This document shows, one piece after another, positions 19,810-28,466 of a DNA stretch of 64,000 nt; within the stretch, counting starts at the first letter, position 1; each line of letters opens with the position of its first letter. The notes under the pieces are model-generated. The model made no database searches. It was not told the DNA's origin and saw nothing but the letters and a program-made list of their open reading frames with translations. Both the position numbers and the translations under genes were made by a program. The stretch comes from Pseudomonas sp. (lineage in GTDB: Bacteria; Pseudomonadota; Gammaproteobacteria; Pseudomonadales; Pseudomonadaceae): assembly GCF_030698175.1 (NCBI RefSeq), contig NZ_JAUYNT010000029.1:248001-312000 (forward strand), in the 5' to 3' direction.

Positions 19810-20763
19810 GGAATGCTCTTGCTGCAAGGCCACGCCCGCACCCAGCAAACCCGGATACTCGGCCGTCACCAACCATACAGGAATCCCGCTGAAGTAATCG
19901 CTCATGCAGCCCTTGTCGCGAAAACAGCGGGCAAAGCCGCTGGCCAGAAATAACTCGGCAAACCGTGGCACCACGCCGCCAACAATGTACACCCCGCCAC
20001 GCGCTCCCAGGCTCAGCACATTGTTGCCGGCAGCGCGGCCAAGCCAGCAACAGAACTGCTCCAACACCGCCACGGCCAGCGCATCGCCGGCCAGCGCCGC
20101 AGCCGTGACCTCAGCCGGCGAATGCAAGCGCGGCGCATGACCATCCAGCGCACACATGCTCCGATAGAGCAGCAGCAAGCCGTTGCCGCTGAGCACATCT
20201 TCGGCGCGCACATGCCCAAGCTGGCGATACAACTGCTGCCACAGCTCGGCTTCACGCGGGCTACCAATCGGCAGATCGACATGCCCACCCTCGCCCGGCA
20301 ACGCCCGCCAGCTGCCATCGCTCAGGGCCAGCAAAGTGCCGACCCCCAAACCGGTGCCCGGGCCGATCACCACGACGGGCCGGTCCGCTTCGGCGAGCCC
20401 AGGGCAGACGGTGATACGCTCGTCATCGCGCAAGCGGGTCATGCCCAGCGCCATGGCTGAAAAATCATTGATCAGCAGCAGTTCGCGCACCTGCAAGTCG
20501 CGACAGAACGCCGCGCGACTGAGGCGCCAGTGATTGTTGGTAAAACGAAACAGATCGCCACTGACCGGGCCGGCACAGGCCAGACACACCGAATCGACTG
20601 CGCCAAGCGGCAGCCCCAGCTCGGCTAGGTAGGCGCTAATCGCCTGCTCCGGTCCCGGATAATCGGCGCTGGCCAACACCCGCACCGACTCCAGCTGGTC
20701 GTCACACCAGAGGGCGAAACGCGCATTGGTGCCGCCGATATCACCGACCAGCGCCAGCTTCAC
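19789..20763 (-). CDS. glk: Glucokinase
   Basis: ATP-dependent phosphorylation of cytoplasmic glucose to glucose 6-phosphate. Bacterial glucokinase motifs are GDIGGTNARFAL (residues 8-19), LLINDFSAMA, VIGPGTGLGVG and LPGEGGHVDLP. Length 324 aa. The start overlaps the edd stop (ATGA-type overlap), so glk is translated with edd. The last residues, SRRMGGA, and the stop codon are encoded by a dispersed repeat (19736-19809), suggesting that the original C-terminus was altered by repeat insertion or expansion. Confidence 0.96.
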   Translation of the reverse strand: MKLALVGDIGGTNARFALWCDDQLESVRVLASADYPGPEQAISAYLAELGLPLGAVDSVCLACAGPVSGDLFRFTNNHWRLSRAAFCRDLQVRELLLINDFSAMALGMTRLRDDERITVCPGLAEADRPVVVIGPGTGLGVGTLLALSDGSWRALPGEGGHVDLPIGSPREAELWQQLYRQLGHVRAEDVLSGNGLLLLYRSMCALDGHAPRLHSPAEVTAAALAGDALAVAVLEQFCCWLGRAAGNNVLSLGARGGVYIVGGVVPRFAELFLASGFARCFRDKGCMSDYFSGIPVWLVTAEYPGLLGAGVALQQEHSRRMGGA

Positions 20764-22586
20764 TGCAACGACTCCAGGCTACCGGTAAAGGCGCAGGCGC
20801 CCTGCTCCGCCGAACTGAAGGATTGGCGCATAAAGGCAAACAACTCGCGGCCGCAACCCACGGCATTGTCCAGCGTGCCGATTGCCGGCTCACGCGCCGC
20901 CAGCTCCTCGGCACTGAGCAGCAGCTGCAATTCACCGGTGTGACCGTCGAGGCGGATCATGTCGCCATCGCGCACCCGTGCCAGCGGACCGCCACCGTAA
21001 GCTTCGGGGCAGACATGGATAGCCGCGGGGATCTTGCCCGAGGCACCAGACATCCGCCCGTCGGTGACCAACGCCACCTTGAAGCCACGATCCTGCAGCA
21101 CGCCAAGGAACGGCGTCATCTTGTGCAGCTCCGGCATGCCGTTGCTGCGCGGGCCCTGGAAACGCATCACCGCGACGAAGTCGTGTTCCAACTCGCCGGC
21201 CTCGAAGGCATCGACCAGCTCCTGCTGATCCTCAAATACTCGCGCCGGGGCCTCGACCAGCTGATGCTCGAGCGCTACGGCCGAGACCTTCATCACCCCA
21301 CGGCCGAGGTTGCCCTCCATCACCCGCAGGCCACCTTCCGGGGAGAACGGCCGCGCCACTGGGCGCAGCACGTTTTCGTCATAGCTCTTGCTCGGCCCGT
21401 CGCGCCACACCAGCTTGCCCTCTTCAAGAAACGGCTCGCGGGTGTAGCGACTGAGGCCATGACCGGCCACGGTGTTGACGTCCTCGTGCAGCAGCCCGGC
21501 GTCGAGCAGTTCACGAATCAGGAAGGCCATGCCGCCGGCCGCCTGGAAGTGGTTGATATCGGATTTGCCGTTGGGATAAACGTGGGCCAGGGTCGGCACC
21601 ACGGCGGAGAGGTCGGCCATGTCCTGCCAAGTCAGCTGGATGCCCGCCGCCAGGGCGATGGCCGGCATATGCAGGGTGTGGTTGGTCGAACCGCCGGTGG
21701 CACTCAGCGCGACTATCGAGTTGACCAGGCAGCGCTCGTCGACGATCTCGCCAAGCGGCATAAATTGCCCGCTTTGCTTGGTCAGCCGAGTGATCTGCTG
21801 CGCCGCTTCGCGGGTCAGCGCAGCGCGCAGCGGGGTGTTGGGGTTGATGAAGGAGGCTCCTGGCAAATGCAGGCCCATCACTTCCATCAGCAACTGGTTG
21901 GTGTTGGCGGTGCCGTAGAAGGTGCAGGTGCCGGGACTGTGGTAGGCGGCCATCTCGGCTTCCAGCAACTCGTCGCGGCTGGCCTTGCCCTCGGCATAAC
22001 GCTGACGCACGTCGGCCTTCTCCTTGTTCGACAACCCGGAAGGCATCGGCCCGGCCGGTATAAACAGAGTCGGCAAGTGACCGAAACGCAGGGCGCCCAT
22101 CATCAGGCCGGGGACGATTTTGTCGCAGATACCCAGGCACAGGGCGGCATCGAACATGTTGTGCGACAGCGCCACGGCAGTGGCCATGGCGATCACCTCA
22201 CGGCTGGCGATACCCAGCTCCATGCCCGGCTCGCCTTGGGTCACGCCATCGCACATGGCCGGCACGCCACCGGCGAACTGGCCGACCGAGCCGATCTCAC
22301 GCAAGGCCTGCTTGATCTGTTCGGGGAAAGGCTCGTAAGGCTGGTGCGCCGAGAGCATGTCGTTATACGCCGAGACAATCGCCACGTTGGCCGCATCCAT
22401 CAGGCGCAGGGTTTGCTTGTCTGCGCTGCCGCAGCCCGCCACGCCGTGAGCGAAGTTGGCGCATTGCAGCTTGCCGCGTTGCGGCCCCTCGCTGGCGGCC
22501 GCGTGAATCATGGCCAGATAGCGCTCGCGCATGGCACGACTGCGCACGACAATTCGATCGGTTACCTCAAGAACGCGGGGATGCAT
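20760..22586 (-). CDS. edd: Phosphogluconate dehydratase
   Basis: Iron-sulfur dehydratase converting 6-phosphogluconate to KDPG, the defining Entner-Doudoroff step. The 608-aa length and IlvD/Edd family motifs are present: FAGGVPAMCDGVTQGEPGME, LCLGICDKIVPGLMMG, CTFYGTANTNQ, SATGGSTNHTLH and VTDGRMSGASGKIPAAIHV. Cysteines in AMCDGV, GICDKIVPG and GTCTFYG are candidate cluster ligands. First gene of edd-glk-gltR-gltS; ATG at 22584-22586. The 161-bp upstream gap is AT-rich and shared with the end of the esterase gene. Confidence 0.97.
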   Translation of the reverse strand: MHPRVLEVTDRIVVRSRAMRERYLAMIHAAASEGPQRGKLQCANFAHGVAGCGSADKQTLRLMDAANVAIVSAYNDMLSAHQPYEPFPEQIKQALREIGSVGQFAGGVPAMCDGVTQGEPGMELGIASREVIAMATAVALSHNMFDAALCLGICDKIVPGLMMGALRFGHLPTLFIPAGPMPSGLSNKEKADVRQRYAEGKASRDELLEAEMAAYHSPGTCTFYGTANTNQLLMEVMGLHLPGASFINPNTPLRAALTREAAQQITRLTKQSGQFMPLGEIVDERCLVNSIVALSATGGSTNHTLHMPAIALAAGIQLTWQDMADLSAVVPTLAHVYPNGKSDINHFQAAGGMAFLIRELLDAGLLHEDVNTVAGHGLSRYTREPFLEEGKLVWRDGPSKSYDENVLRPVARPFSPEGGLRVMEGNLGRGVMKVSAVALEHQLVEAPARVFEDQQELVDAFEAGELEHDFVAVMRFQGPRSNGMPELHKMTPFLGVLQDRGFKVALVTDGRMSGASGKIPAAIHVCPEAYGGGPLARVRDGDMIRLDGHTGELQLLLSAEELAAREPAIGTLDNAVGCGRELFAFMRQSFSSAEQGACAFTGSLESLQ

Positions 22587-22747
22587 GGGATCGACTCCAG
22601 GTGGCGAATTTACATATCGTCATACTAACCACAATACTCCTATAAATTTGAATAAATAACTATTAATTGGATTTTATTTTATTATATAAACAACATTTTG
22701 TCGGATCGGCTGTGTGGGCTCCGTCTCGTACCTTCGAACACAACTAT

Positions 22748-24502
22748 TTAGTCGCTGACGTCGGCGTCCTCCAGCGGCACCTGTTGGCCGCTCATGGCCT
22801 CCTGCACCTTTTGCCTATCGTCGGTATCCAGCTGATTCAGCGCATCGTTGACGTCCGACCGCCAGAGGTTGCGCGCACTGCTGCTCACCGTGTTATCCAG
22901 CACCAGACGCTTCTGAAAAATCCAGAAATTCGACCAGTCAGGCCAGTCGGGCAAGCCGTCAAACTCCTTGTTCGGGTTGCCGGTGCGCATAAATTGGGCC
23001 AGGTACTTGGTGAACTTAGCGGACAGCGCCGTACGCTGACTCTGGTTGGCGCTGCTACTGATAAAACGCATCAGGTCCTGCTGCGGCGCCACGGGAAAGT
23101 TGCCGAACATAAACGGGATATCGATGCCGTGCACCGCACCAAAGGCTTCCTTCCAGGGCGCCGGAGCATCGTCCCAGTCGAAGTTGTAGCGGTAGATATT
23201 GCCCTGCAGCAGACGCAAATAGCGGCAGATATTGTCCACCGCCAGATCTATGCCCAGGCTGAGGGCGCGATGCGCCGGACGGAAGCTCGAGTAGAGCTCC
23301 GGCTTGACCACATCGGTAATGCTCAAGTTGGCCGGGTTCTGGTTGTTGACCATATCCCACATCTGCGCGTGATCCGGTTTGAAGTAGCTCTGCAGCTCGC
23401 CGGCGAAATAGCTGCCCTCATCCTTAGTGGTGCCCAGGATCATCGGCACTTGGTTGTAGCCGCCGAGTACCAGGTCGGCGTAACCGTCCCAGGGGATCAC
23501 GGTGCCGTCGGTAAAGTGCCCCATCACCACCGGCGACGGCGTGTGGCGCACTATGTCGGCCGCCGGCAGGCCACGCAGAAAGGCGCGAACCCAGCTGGCG
23601 CTCTGCCCTTGGCGAAACGCGGCCGCCTGCTGCTTGTCGTTGGCGTAGCCCTTCTCGATCAGCAACTGCTCAAGCATGGCGTTGGACTGCAGCTGACCCA
23701 GTGCCGTCGGGTAGGCATTGGGCAGGCCCGACATGCAGATCATGCGGTCGACCAAGGCATCCGCCAGCGGCGACTGCAGCAGGCCCCAGGCATTGATGCA
23801 ACCGGCTGACTGCCCGGCGATGGTGACGCTATTGGGATTGCCGCCAAACTGGCTGATATTGTCGCGCACCCACTCCAGGCTCTTGATCAGGTCCAGGGTG
23901 AGGAAATTGCCGGAATTATCCAAGGCATCGCCATCGTGCAGGGCACTGTTATACAGCCAGCCCAGACTGCCCACCCGGTAGTTCACCGACACCACGATGG
24001 CGTTGGCGTTACGGGCGAAATTGGCGCCGTTGTAGAGCAGCTCGGAAGCGGCGCCCTTGAGGTTGGAGCCGCCGTGAATCCAGAACAGCACCGGCAAGTT
24101 GCTTGCCGTGCTCTTTGGCCGCCAAACGTTGAGGTACAGGCAGTCCTCCGAACCTATGGGCTGACCGAAGGTGCTGGGATTCGGCGCGCCAAAGTAGCTG
24201 CCCAGTTGCGAACAGATGCTGGAGAACCCGCTGGCGTCGCGTACACCGCTCCAGCTCGCCGGGTTACGCGGCGCGCGCCAACGCAAACCAGCCACCGGCG
24301 GTGCCGCGTAGGGAATCGCGCGCCAGGATTGGGTGTTGTTGGTATCGGCGACACCCAGCACCTGCGCGCCACCCAGGGAGGTGATGGATCGAGTAAGTGA
24401 CTGACTATCGGCGGCCTGAGCGCTGCCGGCCAAAGCAGTGAGTAGCGACAGGGAGCTGCCAAGCAGGCAGCCGCGCAGGAGCTGTTGCGAAATCCATTTC
24501 AT
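22748..24502 (-). CDS. Secreted type-B carboxylesterase
   Basis: Alpha/beta-hydrolase of the carboxylesterase/cholinesterase family, probably periplasmic or secreted. A signal peptide spans about residues 1-30 (ending AGSAQA). Family blocks are EDCLYLNVWRP, PVLFWIHGGS, VVSVNYRVGSLGWL and NISQFGGNPNSVTIAGQSAG. The nucleophile is Ser232 in GQSAG (the common form is GESAG); the acidic residue is probably in GTTKDEGSYF and the histidine in GAVHGIDIPFMFGN. I chose the ATG at 24500-24502 (584 aa) because it starts the signal peptide. Neighbours give no clue to the substrate. Confidence 0.88.
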   Translation of the reverse strand: MKWISQQLLRGCLLGSSLSLLTALAGSAQAADSQSLTRSITSLGGAQVLGVADTNNTQSWRAIPYAAPPVAGLRWRAPRNPASWSGVRDASGFSSICSQLGSYFGAPNPSTFGQPIGSEDCLYLNVWRPKSTASNLPVLFWIHGGSNLKGAASELLYNGANFARNANAIVVSVNYRVGSLGWLYNSALHDGDALDNSGNFLTLDLIKSLEWVRDNISQFGGNPNSVTIAGQSAGCINAWGLLQSPLADALVDRMICMSGLPNAYPTALGQLQSNAMLEQLLIEKGYANDKQQAAAFRQGQSASWVRAFLRGLPAADIVRHTPSPVVMGHFTDGTVIPWDGYADLVLGGYNQVPMILGTTKDEGSYFAGELQSYFKPDHAQMWDMVNNQNPANLSITDVVKPELYSSFRPAHRALSLGIDLAVDNICRYLRLLQGNIYRYNFDWDDAPAPWKEAFGAVHGIDIPFMFGNFPVAPQQDLMRFISSSANQSQRTALSAKFTKYLAQFMRTGNPNKEFDGLPDWPDWSNFWIFQKRLVLDNTVSSSARNLWRSDVNDALNQLDTDDRQKVQEAMSGQQVPLEDADVSD

Positions 24503-24836
24503 AAGTATTGTCTCGATCTGGCCGCGAGTGATCAGCGGACTTAGGAAAGGATTCAGGCTGGTGAGCCTAACCGCTAATCCGTTGGACAACAGAAGTAAGC
24601 GCAAAAGCGTGGGCAGTGGAATTTCGCGTCTTTTCTAGTCAGCGACTTTACCGTTCAAACAGCAGGCGGAAAGCGGCCAGTAACAGGCGGTGGACAGCGC
24701 GATGGCAAATAGATAGCGTCAGCGCTGCTGCTTTCGACTGCTAGAAGGCAGCAGGGCTTGCCGTTATCCAGACCTCCTTTCTCCCTGATTTGTGTCGCGT
24801 TGGCTGCGACCATCTCGAAGCTAGATAAGGACTGAT
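24503..24836. other. Non-coding stretch before the cassette array
   Basis: I see no convincing gene, tRNA or terminator here. Together with the attC-like element that follows, this makes 432 bp between the divergent esterase gene and the first cassette gene, a likely location for the esterase promoter and the array boundary. Confidence 0.5.
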
Positions 24837-24916
24837 TAGAACGACAAGGAAAGTTATGCGACACGCTATTGCGACAGTAAGCGCGTTATCGCATGTCGCT
24901 TAATAAATAGTTAGAT
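24837..24916 (+). other. Possible attC/attI-like site at the left edge of the cassette array
   Basis: Ends with GTTAGAT (24910-24916), an exact match to the R-prime core GTTRRRY, 19 bp before the first cassette start codon. Inside is an imperfect inverted repeat, TATGCGACA (24856-24864) against TGTCGCTTA (24893-24901). The left AAC-side box is poorly conserved, so this could be a degenerate attC or an attI remnant. Confidence 0.4.
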
Positions 24917-24934
24917 TTCAAACGGAGTTTTTAA

Positions 24935-26395
24935 GTGAGCCAGCAGGAATTACACGACTTAATTATTTATCAAGATAGATACTTTGAGATATTGACCGAG
25001 TTTTTCCTCAACGTGACAGGCTGTCTGCCACGTGACTTTTCAGCTCTGGATAGCTTCTCCGAATCTATCCAAAGAATGGCCATTACTTTAAGAGACAACC
25101 CTAGTAGAGCTGAAAAGTCTATGATGGCATTTTCAACTCTCGAAAAAAAACTTAAGATATTATATTCGGAAGAAGGTGGCAAAGCTTTTAGCGCAGCTAA
25201 GAAATTAGATGCATGTAAGTTGAATTTGGGTGGAAGCAGCCGCTTCTTACAAACACAGTTAAATGCCACACGCAAATCACTACTATATTCCGATACAGTT
25301 TTAATTCCAGATCCCGTAATGCCATGGTTAGAGAAAAAACGTGATGAAGAACAGTTTGATCATGTCATTCCTCTTCAGATGGCATTTTTCTTATTGCATT
25401 TATGTGACCTTAAAGGGGATGAATTTGACCTTCCACCATTTTTTGTATTTCCAAGCTTTGAGAAGTTGCTTGAAGAGCATGATCAGCAAACGCAAGAAAA
25501 TAGTATTCAACTTATCACCGATGTATTCTCACATTATGTAGATTCAGGTATAGCGCACCCTCAAGATATTATGGAATTTGCTACAAAACACCCTGGCCAG
25601 TACTTTAAAAGAATCGAAGAAGCAAGGCTTTTTGTCTCGCCGGGCTCGGAACCTGGAGAGCACATAAAGGTAGAGTTAGAAAATTACAAGGCTGAAATGA
25701 GACAGTGGAGGTCAGAAGATTGGTGTAATGAGTTATTTACGAAAGGTGATGCTAGTGTTGTAACTAACGCGATTTTTGAACGTATTATGCCAATCTACCA
25801 TTTACTGGAAAATGCTGATGAGCTCAGAAGTCATCCATTTCTGTGTATCAATGCACAGGCGCATTATTACCAACTTATCGCAAGCATGAAGAATGAATCT
25901 GCTGGAGAAGCCGTGTCATTTGATCCATCTACCTCAGCAATTTTACAGTCTCTCATGTCTAAAAGACTCGATTTTTTGGCTAACATCAAAGACTCGCAAC
26001 TCGTGGCATTGAGAAAGACAGATGAGAATGTAGAATTCAGGAGAGAATTAAGAGATTTAGTTAACAGTTTACCTAATACCAAGCTTGAAGATTTAGGGTA
26101 TGTTGCTGCCGAAGTATGCTCTCATATTGAAAGGGCAATATCGAAACATGAGAGGCAGATTTCATCATTTAATGATAAATATCAAGCAAAACATAAATAC
26201 ACGGCTTTAATTGCTGGGGGCACATTGGCAGTAACAATGCTTCCCGTTTTAGCTCCTTTCTTAGGCGGGTTACTCCCCTTGGGGGCGACTGTAGCTACAG
26301 GTAAATATGTTTCCGATAAATTCGACGAAAAAGCTGAAGTTGGACAGTTTTCTCACTCCATGATGGGCGTGATCTCGAGAGCAAAAGGGAAATGA
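24935..26395 (+). CDS. Protein of unknown function, first integron cassette
   Basis: I do not recognise this 486-aa protein. It is hydrophilic and apparently mostly helical up to about residue 420. A glycine-rich hydrophobic stretch (about 423-457: TALIAGGTLAVTMLPVLAP, then FLGGLLPLGATVATG) follows, resembling one or two membrane segments or a membrane-inserting hairpin, and a short charged tail. GTG start at 24935 with GGAG seven bases upstream. Base composition is much more AT-rich than the flanking genes. It begins 19 bp after a GTTAGAT core and stops 1 bp before an attC-like site, so it is probably a mobile gene cassette. A soluble sensor joined to a membrane-active tail would fit a defence or toxin protein, but this is speculation. 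Confidence 0.8.
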   Translation: MSQQELHDLIIYQDRYFEILTEFFLNVTGCLPRDFSALDSFSESIQRMAITLRDNPSRAEKSMMAFSTLEKKLKILYSEEGGKAFSAAKKLDACKLNLGGSSRFLQTQLNATRKSLLYSDTVLIPDPVMPWLEKKRDEEQFDHVIPLQMAFFLLHLCDLKGDEFDLPPFFVFPSFEKLLEEHDQQTQENSIQLITDVFSHYVDSGIAHPQDIMEFATKHPGQYFKRIEEARLFVSPGSEPGEHIKVELENYKAEMRQWRSEDWCNELFTKGDASVVTNAIFERIMPIYHLLENADELRSHPFLCINAQAHYYQLIASMKNESAGEAVSFDPSTSAILQSLMSKRLDFLANIKDSQLVALRKTDENVEFRRELRDLVNSLPNTKLEDLGYVAAEVCSHIERAISKHERQISSFNDKYQAKHKYTALIAGGTLAVTMLPVLAPFLGGLLPLGATVATGKYVSDKFDEKAEVGQFSHSMMGVISRAKGK

Positions 26396-26396
26396 A

Positions 26397-26468
26397 ATAT
26401 AACCAGGCGCTACTACGGAAAATTTACTCGCTAGCGCTCCTAAATTTCCGCAGAGCGCGGCGTTGGAC
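26397..26468 (+). other. attC-like recombination site 1
   Basis: Left box ATATAAC (26397-26403), right core GTTGGAC (26462-26468, exact GTTRRRY). Between them are nested complementary arms GCGCT/AGCGC and CGGAAAATTT/AAATTTCCG around a short loop, the folded-hairpin form expected of integron attC sites. It starts one base after the stop codon of the upstream gene and ends 18 bp before the next ATG. Confidence 0.75.
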
Positions 26469-26486
26469 CTCATAGGCCATATAGCA

Positions 26487-27086
26487 ATGCACATAGCCAT
26501 CCTCACCTTCGAAGGATTCAACGAACTCGACTCCTTGATCGCGCTGGGCGTGCTCAACCGTGTCAAGCAACCTGGCTGGCGAGTAACGCTCTCATGCCCC
26601 ACACCGTCTGTAACTTCGATGAACGGAGTAACCGTTCGTGCACAGTCAACGTTGGCCGAAGCCTGCGCGGCGGATGCGGTCATCATCGGGAGCGGCATTC
26701 AAACTAGGGATATCGCAAACACCCCAGAGATCATGGCAAAGCTCAGGTTAGATCCTGCACGCCAGTTAATCGGCGCCCAATGTTCCGGCACGCTGCTGCT
26801 GGCGAAGCTCGGTCTCCTTGGTAGCGTTCCTGCGTGTACTGACCTAATAACGAAACCATGGGTACAGGAGGCTGGCATCGAGATTCTCGATCAGCCTTTC
26901 TACGCTCAAGGTAACGTTGCAACCGCCGGTGGCTGCTTTGCGTCGCAGTATCTTGCCGCATGGATCATCGCGCGCACTGAGGGAGAGGAAGCTGCAAAGA
27001 GCGCACTTCACTACGTCGCCCCAGTCGGCGAAAAGGAAGAATACGTTTCCCGAGCAATGAAAAATATCGCTTCTTATCTCCCGTAG
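26487..27086 (+). CDS. DJ-1/PfpI family protein (cassette gene)
   Basis: Class I glutamine-amidotransferase-like fold of the DJ-1/PfpI/ThiJ superfamily. MHIAILTFEGFNELDSLIALGVLNRV is the typical N-terminal strand with the conserved glutamate region; the nucleophile cysteine is in IGAQCSGTLLLAKLGLL, and ATAGGCFASQYLAAWII follows. Length 199 aa. Members include deglycase-like, chaperone and isocyanide hydratase-type enzymes; the exact activity cannot be told. I chose the ATG at 26487; an upstream in-frame TTG at 26463 lies inside the attC core. Cassette between attC sites 1 and 2. Confidence 0.88.
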   Translation: MHIAILTFEGFNELDSLIALGVLNRVKQPGWRVTLSCPTPSVTSMNGVTVRAQSTLAEACAADAVIIGSGIQTRDIANTPEIMAKLRLDPARQLIGAQCSGTLLLAKLGLLGSVPACTDLITKPWVQEAGIEILDQPFYAQGNVATAGGCFASQYLAAWIIARTEGEEAAKSALHYVAPVGEKEEYVSRAMKNIASYLP

Positions 27087-27102
27087 TCCTACGTCATATG
27101 AT

Positions 27103-27160
27103 GCCCAACAAACGGTTCAAATCGTTCGCTTCGCACGGCCCCTTAATCTAAACGTTAGGC
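27103..27160 (+). other. attC recombination site 2
   Basis: A 58-bp site bounded by GCCCAAC (27103-27109, exact RYYYAAC) and GTTAGGC (27154-27160, exact GTTRRRY). It has the internal AAATCGTTCGCTTCGC stretch and CCTTAATCTAAACGTTAGG end that recur in site 4 at 28078-28153. This is the most canonical attC in the array and resembles those of Pseudomonas chromosomal integrons. Confidence 0.9.
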
Positions 27161-27191
27161 ACTGTAATCAAAGTAATCGATAGGTTTATAG

Positions 27192-27530
27192 ATGAACGAT
27201 AAGCATTACAAGTTAGCTCTCGTATTGGTAGCTATTGGCTTTTCATTGGTTTTCTGTGTTGTAGTAGTGCCTCCCTTAATTGAGAATCCCGATGTGCTAG
27301 GCGCATTTGCAGCAGGCTTTGTAAACCCTTATGCTGCTGGCTATTCCTCCGATGTTTTATCTTGCTGGTTAGCCTTGGCGATTTTGGTTGCTTATGAGGC
27401 CAAGGCCTTATCAGTAAAACATGGTTGGATGTGCCTAGTACTTGGTATAGTTCCGGGGGTAGCTGTAGGCTTTGCAGTGTATTTTTTGATTCGTCATCCC
27501 CAAATTACTCAGGTATCAAAAAATGCATAA
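27192..27530 (+). CDS. Small membrane protein, DUF2834-like (cassette gene)
   Basis: A 112-aa hydrophobic protein with about three membrane segments (roughly residues 9-30, 50-68 and 77-98). The central FVNPYAAGYSSDVLSCWLALAI resembles the DUF2834 family, small inner-membrane proteins of unknown role that are frequent in environmental integron cassettes. ATG at 27192; the stop codon lies inside the left box of attC site 3. Function is unknown. Confidence 0.75.
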   Translation: MNDKHYKLALVLVAIGFSLVFCVVVVPPLIENPDVLGAFAAGFVNPYAAGYSSDVLSCWLALAILVAYEAKALSVKHGWMCLVLGIVPGVAVGFAVYFLIRHPQITQVSKNA

Positions 27531-27629
27531 CAAACAGCCCCGCCGGACAAATGTTCGCAGTCACTATTCCTGCAAAGACACGCAAAAATGTCGCCATCAA
27601 AAACTTGCTCGGTGAGCCGGGCGTTATAC
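27525..27629 (+). other. attC-like recombination site 3
   Basis: About 105 bp between GCATAAC (27525-27531) and GTTATAC (27623-27629). The outer boxes are less canonical, but the position, immediately after one cassette gene and 13 bp before the next ATG, and the near-complementary ends (GCCCCGCCGG against GAGCCGGGCG) fit a longer attC. Confidence 0.65.
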
Positions 27630-27642
27630 ACAAGAGAAAATC

Positions 27643-28083
27643 ATGCGTTCAGCAAATATAATAATCACAGCTAGCTTAGGCGTGCTCGCCACCCTGCTTG
27701 CTATATATGCCGCTCCATCTGAAGGTAAAGATTTAGCACGCTGGGCGATGACGCTTGGAATGTTCATAAGCGCCGCAGTAATTTCATATCTATATTGCGT
27801 TGCATTCAGCACCAACAAATTCAATAACACCATCCCGCAAGTAGTTTCGCTTATGGGTTATTTGCTCTCATTAATTATGTGTACTATTTCAGGCGGTAGT
27901 TTTGGAGTCATATATCACGCAATGGAGGTTAATAGCTTGAATTTCAATACTGCTTTTGACTTCGTTAAAACCCCCATGCTTATAGGTTATTTTTCATCTG
28001 CGTTTTTATTGCTTATTACATTTAGCTATCTATACTTTAAAAGCAAAAAAACAATCCCACCTGAAATTTCTACCAGCGTATAA
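27643..28083 (+). CDS. Membrane protein of unknown function (cassette gene)
   Basis: A 146-aa protein with four predicted membrane segments (about residues 5-25, 34-53, 66-92 and 112-132) and a short polar tail KSKKTIPPEISTSV. I do not recognise a family. ATG at 27643, stop at 28083 inside the left box of attC site 4. AT-rich like the other cassette genes. Confidence 0.75.
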   Translation: MRSANIIITASLGVLATLLAIYAAPSEGKDLARWAMTLGMFISAAVISYLYCVAFSTNKFNNTIPQVVSLMGYLLSLIMCTISGGSFGVIYHAMEVNSLNFNTAFDFVKTPMLIGYFSSAFLLLITFSYLYFKSKKTIPPEISTSV

Positions 28084-28153
28084 CAAGCGGTTAAAATCGT
28101 TCGCTTCGCTCTCTGGGACTGCGTACCGCAGCCCCTTAACCTAAACGTTAGGA
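28078..28153 (+). other. attC recombination site 4
   Basis: A 76-bp site between GTATAAC (28078-28084) and GTTAGGA (28147-28153). The ends, AAAATCGTTCGCTTCGCT and CCTTAACCTAAACGTTAGG, are nearly identical to those of site 2, showing that the two sites belong to one attC family. The middle contains CTGCG-TAC-CGCAG, a perfect small hairpin. Confidence 0.85.
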
Positions 28154-28157
28154 ACTT

Positions 28158-28463
28158 ATGAAAATACCAACCATTGCTTTTCTACTTCTTATATCAAGTA
28201 TCACATACGCTGCCGATGACAATATTTCATTACCAACAGATGCTTCATCCTTTGTCGAGCAAAGAGATCTATGCGATCATTTTCGCGGTGAAGATCCATA
28301 CAATGAAGAGCGCCGAGCCTTTCTCGAGAAAAACATGTTAGAGCTGTGTACTGGCACCGATGCAGCTCTAGCGAAACTAAAATCTAAGTACATCAACAAC
28401 AAACAAGTTACATCCAAGCTGAACCAATATGAAGACAAAATTGAAGCAGGTTCATTCAAGTAA
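28158..28463 (+). CDS. Small secreted protein of unknown function (cassette gene)
   Basis: A 101-aa protein with a clear signal peptide (MKIPTIAFLLLISSITYAADD) followed by an 80-residue, mostly helical charged domain containing two cysteines (DLCDHF and LELCTG) that could form a disulfide. RGEDPYNEERRAFLEKNMLELC is reminiscent of short periplasmic lysozyme-inhibitor-like or DUF proteins, but I make no assignment. ATG at 28158, 5 bp after attC site 4. Confidence 0.7.
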   Translation: MKIPTIAFLLLISSITYAADDNISLPTDASSFVEQRDLCDHFRGEDPYNEERRAFLEKNMLELCTGTDAALAKLKSKYINNKQVTSKLNQYEDKIEAGSFK

Positions 28464-28466
28464 CGC

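Noticed and set aside
19686..19841. N-terminal extension of gltR
   Set aside because: The extension passes through the family A repeat and the end of glk, has no receiver-domain homology, and the GTG at 19683-19685 has a good ribosome site.
20823..22628. Long open frame (601 codons) opposite edd
   Set aside because: Antisense shadow of edd; high histidine, glutamine and arginine content typical of reversed GC-rich codons.
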